A DNA stretch of 64,000 nt. Origin: Aporrectodea caliginosa (lineage: Eukaryota > Annelida > Clitellata > Crassiclitellata > Lumbricidae). The stretch covers positions 1,200,001-1,264,000 of the forward strand of contig JACEVL010000467.1 of assembly GCA_020284085.1 (NCBI GenBank), given 5' to 3'. Positions 9,716-19,442 of this stretch are shown piece by piece. The notes beneath the pieces were generated by a model. That model ran no database searches. It saw only the letters and a program-made list of their open reading frames with translations, and was not told the DNA's origin. Every line of letters begins with the position of its first letter. Position 1 is the first letter of the stretch. A program made the position numbers and the translations under genes.

Positions 9716-12660
9716 CTATCTTAATAAACACACTACCTTTACCACAGATAAAAAACAGCAGACATGGTATCACAACCACCGAATGAATGAATGACCAGCA
9801 TACATTTGCAGGCATTGCAGCCTATCCTAAACTGCACGGAACTGATGCTCATGCATTACCCTACTACCATTTGACCAGCCCTGCCCTTCTTTGGACACAA
9901 AGTACAAATCAGACATATCTGGACTTCTATGATAAAGCAGCATATATATGCATATATATCTGTATTCTCTGCCAACACCGCTACAGGTCTGTTACCCTGC
10001 CTATTACATTGAATGATGCATTCTGAAACTGGAAATTTGTTACTTATCACTCGATACATGTCATAGTTAGAATGAATCTCACTTCTTGACGGTTAATTAA
10101 TTGCTGTCCTTGAACTAAATTGTAAGGTGGACTCGATAAGCTCAGTTGAGCTTTTTTCCCCTTCCAGAATGATTCTTATGTTAAGCCAACACTTTGTGTA
10201 TCCCATTATGTGAATAACTGTGCCGTTGTGTTGTGACAAATAAATTGAAATTCAAATTCAAATTGAATTGAAATTGAAATTACAGTCCAAAGCCACTGAC
10301 ACAATCAAAGTATCAGCATCTCCAACTTTGCATCGTTCAAGTGGTCAGTTGCAGCAAAGAGACCTAACATACCATGCACAGCATGAAGGTGTACTAAGAA
10401 ATTGCTCGTTCACTCAGCTAACAGAAACAGCTTTACCAGTTCAATGCATCTCATGTAGGCCTATAGAAGCCACAGTCGAGCTTTGCCAGATTCCTCCGAC
10501 AACACTTTATTCAATTTCTGCAAAAGTTCACTTTTAAGCGAGAAAGGCTTTCAGATTCGAGTGGATTGCACTCATTAGCAAACACCTTGTCATTGTTCGG
10601 TTGCTGGAAGAGTAATTTCAGATCAAACATCCTGGTTCTTGAAACAGATAAGTGTGTGAAACATAAGTGCACCCAGGTGCACAACAATGTCCAAAAGTGC
10701 TGTCATTGCAATTTCGACAGCTTTTACATACAGTGGTTGATCAAATATTATAAAATATTATATTTGGTGTTTCAAATTTTAGACGTACATTCATAGTTTC
10801 ATGGGGTGAGCTGACTGCGTGCCACAGCAAATTAAGATTAGTTATTTCAGGCATCGTAATAGGTCGCTGTAGTGATCGGAAGGCCCGGAGATTTACACCT
10901 TTATGCCCATCCCATAGAATGAGCAAAGTGGTAACACACTTGTTTTGTATCGCTTCACATGCCTTGATAGGCTTCTCCAAACTACTCACTCTACGTGTGT
11001 TACCAAAAGCACCTCTGTGCAACAGTTACAGATACTGTGGAAGGTCCCTAAACCATCCAAAGTCCTTATGTTGTGGTCAACATTATCAACGACAAAAAAT
11101 CCATGCCTGGGACTGATTACGCATGCACTGCAGTAGAATTATCCTGAAACGTTTTCATAATCGAATGTTTAAATCTGAGGATTTTATCAACAGACAAACT
11201 AAAACCTAATGCATTTCATTAAGTCCGCATTGAGCTACATCCACTCAAACACCAAACAGAAGTGGTAGGCTAGCATACAATCCCCAAGAGGTCAGGCAGC
11301 ATGGAGTATGGCCTACCCAATGGACGCTTGCTTCAATTAAACGTTTCATGAACCTAGTTTAATTCCATCGGTCTGAGAAAACCGAAGCCTACATCAACAT
11401 ATTTTCCGTCGAAAACATTCTCATTAAATCCAACGGTAAGGTGGCCATATATAGCGGCGCTCCATTACCACCGGACATCAACAACAGTTACAATAAATTG
11501 CCCAAAAAACACAGTAAACGGTCGAAAATTTGTGTATCCTTCACTTTTTTTACAAAGTATATACATCTATGAACAAATTCTGAAAGTTATATGGTTGTCA
11601 TAATTTTTCTAAGGTTCCAATAGAATTTGTTTATAAATCTAGCGTACTAAAACGGAAGACTGAAATCATCTTGATAATGATTAAAAGTGAACCCAAGTTC
11701 GAAAATTGCGTAAAATAAGTAAGTACATTACAGTAAAAAATAATTAAACTATAAAAATTGATTTCTCAAAAATGTGCAACTTTTCGTTGATGGAAAATGA
11801 AATGTAAACAGTTCAATAATATGCAAATATGCATTTAAAATTCCATTGTGCCAAGTGAAAGTATGAACGAAAAATGATATTTTTGGTACTCGGACTACCG
11901 CCTAATGGACGCGCGATCTATTCCCGTTACCCGCCCAAAGGTCGACTCAGCCTTTCACTCGTAAGATGGCGTTGTAGGCCTAAACTTCACAAGACATATC
12001 GATAGGCCACAAACCTCGACCAATCAACCCGGCGAACCCGCGCCTCAGGTTACTGTCTAGTTATAGACCACAGTGCGCTTTATTATTTGCAAGTCAAAAG
12101 TAAGGTAATTGATCATCATTTCATGGTTGTATAAACATAAATATGCAGTTGGCAGAATGATCTGGAATTGGATGAACTTTTCGTGTTTAGACTCTTTACA
12201 GCCAGGAAGAACAAGAGCTAATATCCCCAGCTGCATGTCACATGGGTTAGAAATTAATGCATCCAACTAGTTGAGCAGCTTATCATTATGTTCCAGTACC
12301 CAAGAGGTTCACAAAGGACGCTATGTAAATATCCATGAAGAATCAACACACTAGCCCAATTAAGTAACTGAAAAGGAAAAAGTTGTGATGAAAATGAAAT
12401 GTGTTTTAGCAATCACAATTATTCACAGAAATGCCTAGCTAAGAACTGGCAAAGAGAAAACCGGATCATAACATTGAATTAACAAATTAGGCCTACAATA
12501 TTTACAAGTTACAATAATAATAAATGTCTTTACGATCTTTCAGACACAGCCACAGAGCGAGTCTTTTTTATTCTGATTCGCTGACACTGCTGGAAAGTCC
12601 GGTAACAACATTAGGTAAACCGTACGTACGGTAGTTTATGTTGCTAAATTATTTTATTTT
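9716..12660. other. Intergenic DNA without a supported gene
   Basis: I see no domain or exon I can defend. At 10225-10268 the sequence GACAAATAAATTGAAATTC and a run of AAATTC/AAATTG repeats look like the 3' tail of a LINE. TAGGCCTA occurs three times. The rest is AT-rich unique DNA on both strands. Confidence 0.4.
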
Positions 12661-12664
12661 GTCA

Positions 12665-13035
12665 ATTTACAACGGAAGCTGAATTGTTGAAAATAATTGT
12701 TGGCCTAAATGGAAGTTGGATTGGTGAAACTAATTCCTTGTTTAAATAGAAGCTGGATTGATGTAAATAAGCTTAGGCTAATTGTTTCTGTAAATAGAAG
12801 CTGAATTGAAATTATAAGTAGGCTATTTGCTTCAATAGAAGCTGGATCAATTAAGTTGTTTTGCTTAAATAGAAGTGGGATTGACGAAAATAACTCTTGC
12901 CTAAATAAAGTTGGATTGATGAACAAATTCTTGGTTAAATAGAAGTTGGATTGACGACAATAATTCTTGCTTAAACAGAAGTACGATTGATGAAAAAATT
13001 TCAGACATAGAAGCTGGATTGATTACAGTTATCCT
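12665..13035. repeat. Minisatellite, AATAGAAGTTGGATTGATGA units
   Basis: Eight or nine diverged units of roughly 38-55 bp built on AATAGAAGCTGGATTGATGA followed by AATAATTCTTGCTTA. Unit length varies, so it does not encode a repeat protein. Confidence 0.8.
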
Positions 13036-13075
13036 TACTTACATATCCTGGACATTGGTAGACTGCTTACTTATA

Positions 13076-13518
13076 GGGGTCGTCCATTAATTTAAGTCAA
13101 CAAAATAGGGGAGGTGTTAGGAAAAGTTTGACAGTTGTTGACAAGGGGAGGGGTTCGGCACAAGTTGACGTCAAGAAATTGTTCTCCTATAAATCAACAC
13201 AGACCCTTCCAAATGGTAGCGAAAACATTAAGAAATGCTAAAAATGTATAAAGTGCTTAATGTTTAATACTAGGCCTACTAAAACGCTGGTAATAAACTA
13301 AACTCATATATTTCGAAATTCGAGATTGCATTTTTAGTGTAAATTAAAAAAAAATGATTCTACATGTATTGAGCCATTTTGTTTCTTTTTGTGTAGGGGT
13401 TCTGGGATTGTTGACATAATTTTTAGGGGTCCGTCAATGTTTGACAGTTGTTGACAAGGGGAGGGGTCAAAAACTGCCTAAAATTTGTTGACATAGGCCC
13501 TAATTAACGGACGACCCC
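13076..13518. mobile_element. MITE with GGGGTCGTCCATTAATT termini
   Basis: The left end GGGGTCGTCCATTAATTTAA is matched by an inverted right end (CCTAATTAACGGACGACCCC). Subterminal repeats GTTGACAAGGGGAGGGGT occur at both ends. No coding region is present. The termini resemble those of the GGGGCCGTCCATAAATGACG MITEs at 4.1 and 42.1 kb, suggesting related transposases. Flanks (TTA) are consistent with a short TA-type target duplication. Confidence 0.7.
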
Positions 13519-13821
13519 TTAGCATTAGCAACGTCAAGTAGGCCTACGGCATTGAAAACATTAAAATAATTTGGCAACGTAAACTAGCCTACGGGATAAC
13601 CAACATTGGTTGTTTCTGACTGCCGCTCCTTTTTCTGTCACCACATGTATCGTGAATGGCATGTTGCATCCCATGACATCCTCGACTGTTTCGGGTAAAT
13701 GTTAACAAATAGGTGGCAGCAGCAGCAAGTGCACCTTAGTATATATTATCGCTCATTGCGTTCAGTGTGTGGTCAGAGCGATCTGTACGAAGCGTTATGT
13801 TTGTTTTGTATTTGTCTCGAA

Positions 13822-16143
13822 ATGCCTTGCTGTTGTGTACCTCACTGCAGCAGTAATCGTGATGGACATAGATTCCCTAGTGATGATGCACTGAAAAGGC
13901 AATGGATTGTTGCAGTTAAACGTCAATCCTGGACCCCTACAAAGGCCAGCGTCGTGTGTAAGAACCACTTCACAGCGGACGACTACATAACAGCAACATA
14001 CTACGGTTTGGACACTAAAGTGCATTATTACCCAAGTAACCCATGGAATATATTTCGCCCTCCACTCATTTTCTTTCCTCTTGTTCATGACTGTAATATG
14101 TGTAACTGTTTTGTAAGACGTAGGGCACTCTATTAGTTCCGGGGTCCCAAATATACACACTGGGCGCAGCTTGTACTACGTGCGCTGCCTGCTTTGGCGT
14201 CAAATTTTCAGCCTCAAATTGCCGGCCAAATTACAAACGACAATAAACCCTAACCGACCCTCACAACGCCACTTTCTGACCAGCTGCTGCCGATGGCCCG
14301 AGGCTTCTATGGCTGTGTGTATATTTGGGACCCCGGAACTAATAGAGTGCCAGACTTAGTAGCAATATAACATGACTGCCAACTATTCCATTAATTTAAG
14401 GATATGTGGAAACACGGACCAATTCTAGTGTTTCTGTAACAAATTCTAACAATCTCATTTCTGTCAATAATGTATTAGCTGAATCACCTTTGTTTGGAAT
14501 TGTTTTGTGAAATTATTATGCTTTTGGTATGAACTGCTTAGTAATTTCCTAGCTTTAGATGGAAACTCAGCAATGTTTAATGCTGTTTATTTATTTATCT
14601 TGTGTAATAGTGTAGTGTCTAATACCATTTATTTGATGATATTAAGAATATATTTATATATATTTATATTCTGTGTAGATGATATTAACTAACTTGCTTA
14701 CGCAATATTACACAGGTTGAGAGACATATTATACTTGATAGAAGAAACTCCACAGGTGCATGGCTTCAATGATATTGTAAATTTTATTATCCAAATATGT
14801 TTTAACTGCTTACTTGATTGAATTATTTGTTATTTCCTTGTAACTTAGAGAAGGTAACTAATTACATTAATTAGCGTACATTTCATGTTTTCCATTCAGG
14901 AGATGAACCTCAGATACACCGCCTGAAGAGAAATGCAGTGCCAAGTGTGTTTCCTTGGACCAAAGCTACTGAGATTCCTGAGGCAACAGCATCGAGAGAG
15001 CAGCGGGCAAAGAAACGTTCCTCTACTGCTACACTAAAGACTACAAGAAAAGAGAAGCAGAAACGACTCGTGTCGGAACAGGATCTACCCTTTGCTGCAG
15101 AGGAGATAGTCGAGTTGCCTGAAGAGACTTTGTGTGAATCTGTCGGTTCGTCTAATGAATTAAATTTGTGTACTGTAGAAGTGCAAACGACAATTAGTAT
15201 TGTTAATGACATGGTTGATAGTAGTACGCAGTCATACCAAAGTAAGGAGCGTTTTTCTTATTCAGATTTCGTTACTGATGACAAGGGCATCCATTATTTT
15301 ACTGGTTTGGAAACCTTTGATAAGTTTTTGTTCGTATTGAATACTTTGGGGCCAGCTGCCAATTGTTTACGGTATCTTTACGGTGCTGTAAGTCTTAATG
15401 TAACTGACCAGTTTTTCCTTGTATTAATTAAATTGCGCCAGTACATTCCAAATTTTCAGTTGAGCCGCATGTTTGGAATTTCAACAAGTGAAGTTTATAA
15501 TATTTTTTTCACTTGGGTTAGGTTCATGTCTTTACAATGGAGGGAGATTTCAATCTGGCCTTCACAAGATGTTGTTCGGTTTTATTCACCCACAGATTTC
15601 ACAAGTAAATTTCCAACGACTAGAGTGATCATTGATGGAACTGAATGTCCCATAAAAAGACCCAAGATGCCAAGTGCACAGCAGTCAACATTTTCTACCT
15701 ATAAAAATCGAAATACTGTGAAGGCTGTAATCGGGTCAACACCAGGTGGATTGTTATCTTATGTTTCGCCAGCATTTGGTGGTTCAACAAGCGATAGACA
15801 AATTGTTGAACGTTCAGGCTTAAATATCATGTGCAATTCAGGAGATTCAGTTATGGCCGATAAAGGTTTTAATGTTGAGGATCTGTTTCTCCCCTATAAC
15901 ATATCATTGAATATTCCAACTTTTTTCAGGAAAAAAAATAGAATGACTAGCGAAACAGTAAGGAAGGATAAGAAAATTTCTTCTAAGAGAATTCACATTG
16001 AACGTATAATCGGGTTGGGTAAAACGTATAAAATTCTGAAGAATTGCATGAATTCAACTGAGACTATGCTTTCTGGAGATATAATATTTGTGTGTTACAT
16101 GTTATGTAACTTCCGTTCAGGGATTGTTTCAAGAAATGCTTAA
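13822..16143 (+). CDS. THAP domain + DDE transposase of the ISL2EU element
   Basis: Two exons are inferred: 13822-14005 and 14900-16143, with GT at 14006 and AG at 14898, joining in phase to give about 475 residues. The start is the first ATG of exon 1 (MPCCCVPHCS). Residues 1-80 are a THAP zinc finger: CCVPHC, then VVCKNHF (C-x2-H), and across the splice the AVPSVF box, which alone fixes the intron. A Lys/Arg-rich linker follows. An HTH-like segment (LSRMFGISTSEVYNIFFTW) precedes a DDE_4-type catalytic core: VIIDGTECPIKRP, YVSPAFGGSTSDR, VMADKGFNVEDLF and HIERIIG. All four canonical blocks of the family are present. The enzyme would bind the element's ends through THAP and carry out cut-and-paste transposition. 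No stops or frameshifts are seen. The intron holds a MITE at 14124-14351. Confidence 0.88.
14124..14351. mobile_element. MITE inserted in the transposase intron
   Basis: This 228-bp element has inverted repeats of about 37 bp (GGCACTCTATTAGTTCCGGG then GTCCCAAATATACACA; complement at 14315-14351). The middle contains ACCCTAACCGACCCTCAC. It lies inside the THAP-gene intron and reduces nothing coding. A truncated copy of its left 80 bp lies at 18678-18758 in opposite orientation, in the first intron of the partner gene. Confidence 0.85.
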
Positions 16144-16361
16144 TGAAAGCTTCAAGATCCCATTAGAGTTGTAATGGATGTCAAAAAGTAAATTGCTGTA
16201 ACTGAATAGTGTGGTAAGTCGATGGTGATCAAGAGTAAATTTTTAATAAGTTTTATAACAGTTGCATTTCAATGACATTGTTTATTAATCGAAATATTGT
16301 ACACAAAAAACAAAGTACTTTTAACTACTGTTCGCACAAGTTGCAGAACTATACGAACTGC
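16144..16361. terminator. Convergent 3' region between the two transposon genes
   Basis: Only 218 bp separate the stop codons of the two converging genes. TTTATT at 16281-16286 gives AATAAA on minus, about 80 bp downstream of the nuclease stop, so it is its likely poly(A) signal. On plus only weaker variants (AATAAG near 16248) are seen for the transposase. Confidence 0.45.
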
Positions 16362-19039
16362 TTACATTTTGTAATTAAATGTGTGCTGTCTGCTGTTTCT
16401 GTACAGGTGATAATTTAGAAGTGCCTTCATGAAGTGATTGTCGTAAAAATGTTTCAGTTTATTTGTCATAGTAGATATGAAGATGTCATTTCGTTTAATG
16501 CGTACTGTTTTCATGTCTAACTGTGTGTATACAACAAAGTCACAATATTCTCTGCCAGTACACAGTAGCTGACCTTGCACCTGATAATAATAATCATGAT
16601 TGTCTCTCAAACACAAACTATCATTCTCCATCACAAGATATGGCACAGTAACATCATTAATGACACCATGGCGAGCTGAATATGGACATTTCACTTCTAG
16701 CACGATGATATCATTAACCAGTCCATCAGGACTGGCAGCGAGAAATGGCAAAGCTTTGCAAACAAAAATGCCACACTCCCGCACCTGAACATTGTTCTCA
16801 GAGTTGTAGGCCATTACAGCAACAGCTTCATACTGAAGTCCATATCTAACTGACGCAGTTGAAAATTGAGCAGGCGTCATCAAATTTTTACACAGCATAT
16901 CCATATCGGTCCTACTAGTAGCTTTACAAATACGTCCAAAATTGGAAGAATGAATTCTCTTCCGCCTTTCTTCCTTCCATGCTACATTTGAGACTTGTCC
17001 CCTTGTTTGGATCTCTAACTGCTCAGCTTCAATGGGTGTTATGGCGTCAACTTTCAGATACTGTAAACACATAGACTCCGGAGAAGTGCAAAAGTAATCA
17101 TGATCATTGTAGAATGCATAAAGGTTACACGGAGGAACAGTTTGCAAAATGGGCATAGTTGGAGATTTATGTGCAAAGTTGATGCATGTATTACGGAAAA
17201 ATGCAGGATAGGATTTTAGATTTTTGAAGTCACTTGCGCGTGGATCATAACTTGACTGTGAGAATATGCTGCTGATCAATGAATTGGGACGCAAATTCAG
17301 AGCAGTACTTTTTTGTGGAGAGCCTTTAAATCTCTTGCATTTATTAAAGGTTTGTAGTTTCTGTGTACATGTTTCATGCAGCACAACACAGTTACCCATT
17401 GATATCTGTGATAAGCCATAAAACAGAGCACATACATGCTTACAATGTGCCGTTGGTCCCATGCCAACAGCACACTCACACTGGCACTCTACTATAACAC
17501 CTGATATGTCTAAAACTATGTCAACAACATAAATAACAGATTTCTTCATTTCAGCACAAAATCGTGCGCGAAAGTAACAGTTTGTGTTTTCTTCCGCTAC
17601 ACGTAGCGAAAGCAGATGACGATCCTTGTAGAGGTTGACAGCTTTGTCGTCCAGACTTTTGCCGATTGCCTGCAGGTAGCTTGTAGCATGAGCCTCACGA
17701 AATGTCACAAACTAGAAACAGACCAAAAAAACCTGACCGTTAGACGGGAGTGTGTAAGCACAATGTTACATGTATCACCCACTATGGCTGATTTGATCCT
17801 GCATAATATTATGTTTATATCATACTGCATAGTGATATCATTTATTTCTCATACAGTGCAGATATTAGGCCGTAGTGGTTTGTTGATTAGAATAAAGTAA
17901 TTTGTTATTTCTCCTAAACGAAGTTTGTTTTTTCTTCCCATTACTATTCTTTAATGGATACAACATACTTTATGAGCCATAGCAGAAGTTCACATCTCTC
18001 CGGGACATAAGTCTGTGTGCTCTCAAGATTTTGTGACAAAGTCAAACACAAAGAAAGAATTCATTGCTACAATAATTTCAATTCAATAGAAAGCGACATA
18101 TTTTCTGCTAAGCAAATGAAATTCAACCTCAGTTGCCTCAGTTACATCCTTGTACAAGCTGACATCAGGTGTCTTGAGTGTGTATTCTGTTACGACATCG
18201 GAACATCCAGACATAGCATGGAAGGACTCCAACCTGAGAAACACGAGCAAAGTTTAAGCTCACTTTTCAATAACCAACTGTTTCACTAGTAAATTATTAA
18301 ATTACCAACAAATGAGCTTATGAAACACAACATTATAAAAAAAATGAAAAGACATCGTAAAACAGATATCAATGGGTAACTGAGTTTCTTATAAAACAAC
18401 ATTTCTGCACATTTCCTCACTTGTGCTCAGTTCAAATAAATTGTCTTTCTCATTATTAAGATCAGTTAATGCATTGACATATCTAGAACATTATATTACA
18501 CCAATGTAATTGTTTTTAACAAATGTAATATCATTAAATGTTTATATTAACACCATTAAATCTCGCTATTCTATGACGGCAAAATGAAGTCCTCAATAAC
18601 TGATTTAGATTTATTTAAATACTGTAATGAAATTATGTAATCTACTGTAGGTTTTACTCAATAATTATTGGGGAAAACTTGACGCCGAAGCAGGCAGCGC
18701 ATGTAGTACAAGCCGCGCTCAGTGTGTATATTTGGGACCCCGGAACTAATAGAGTGCCGGATACGGCAACCAAGAATATGTTACAAAATTGTTACAAACT
18801 TACTAACTACATTCTGCAAGAATTCGAGCATAAAAATATGTACATATAAGAAATAATACGAGCAGTTCTGCTTCAATAGCTTGTTTGGTTCGAGTCATAT
18901 GAAATAAACATCTTTACCTTGCAACTAAATCTTTCTTCCTTCCCCCTAGCCTCAGGTTTCGACGCTTTAATTCAGACCTTAGCTGAACCAGGGACAACGT
19001 TCCGTACTGTTTTGAAGAACTTCCTGCTTCTGGTTCCAT
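16362..19039 (-). CDS. SAP + SWIM + YqaJ-type nuclease protein of the ISL2EU element
   Basis: Three exons are inferred on minus: 19039-18918, 18233-18146 and 17711-16362, joining in frame to about 519 residues. Exon 1 starts MEPEAGSSSK and encodes a SAP-like DNA-binding motif (LSLVQLRSELKRRNLRLGGR, then KKDLVAR). Exon 3 has a SWIM zinc finger (CQCECAVGMGPTAHCKHV, CxC...CxH). After a linker comes a YqaJ/lambda-exonuclease-like domain: NFGRICKATSR, the YGLQYE segment carrying the family Glu, ASPDGL, the catalytic VLEVKCPYS (E-x-K) and YYYQVQGQLLC. The nuclease core therefore looks complete. In the family this is the conserved second protein of ISL2EU transposons. Its role is not established; processing of ends or recombination at the donor site is inference. 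Exons 1 and 2 rest on splice signals plus the SAP match; exon 3 is firm. Confidence 0.85.
18678..18758. mobile_element. Truncated copy of the 14124-14351 MITE
   Basis: About 80 bp match the reverse complement of the left end of the intronic MITE (GACGCCGAAGCAGGCAGCGC, then TAGTACAAG, then GTGTATATTTGGGACCCCGG to GAGTGCC). Only this arm is present. It lies in the first intron of the nuclease gene. Confidence 0.85.
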
Positions 19040-19142
19040 TTTAAAACGCTATTTATTAATTTTCTTTAATTATTTGTCTCCATTATCTATACGTAAACAA
19101 TGAGCGATAATAGATACTAAGGTGCACTTGCTCGTGGCGCAT

Positions 19143-19442
19143 CTATCGACAAAATAGAGAACTAGAGCCCTGAAAACTCCTCATTGTGGCCGGGAATGCC
19201 TATTTTGCAGAAAGATCAGACCTGTTCTCTCTCTCTTAGTCGGCTGAAACCGTTGGCGGAAACTTTCTGACCCATTTTAGCCAGCAAGCCTGTGCATCTT
19301 TGGGCCTGTGTATAAATCGAGCGAACGACGAGATAATAATCAGTAGAGAGGGTTGAACATCTAAATCTAAATATAGATATCGATGGGGTTGAAGTTTAGA
19401 ATACGGAAGTTTGGCGGTGACGTAGTGAAACTGGTATCTAGC
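19143..19442 (+). promoter_or_regulatory. Upstream region of ETHE1, bounded by the transposon end
   Basis: Only about 300 bp separate the right end of the ISL2EU element from the first candidate ATG of ETHE1, so the proximal promoter must lie here or within the transposon. No TATA box is obvious. A CTCTCTCTC run is at about 19229. Confidence 0.35.

Larger units (their letters stand above)
13719..19142. mobile_element. Autonomous ISL2EU-type DNA transposon, two genes
   Basis: The element is about 5.4 kb, bounded by inverted repeats. The left end reads AGCAAGTGCACCTTAGTATA then TATTATCGCTCATTG (about 13723-13760); the right end carries the complement (about 19098-19134). The outermost few bases match less well, so the ends are good to a few bases. 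Inside, two convergent genes with introns encode a THAP + DDE transposase (plus) and a YqaJ nuclease (minus). This pair is the defining gene content of the ISL2EU superfamily. Both reading frames are open, so the copy looks young. It carries one complete and one truncated copy of another MITE in its two first introns. Confidence 0.88.

Noticed and set aside
13699..14136. THAP frame running through to 14136 as a stand-alone THAP protein
   Set aside because: The frame after 14005 enters intron and MITE sequence, and the AVPSVF box needed to complete the THAP fold is on exon 2. The spliced two-exon model is better.
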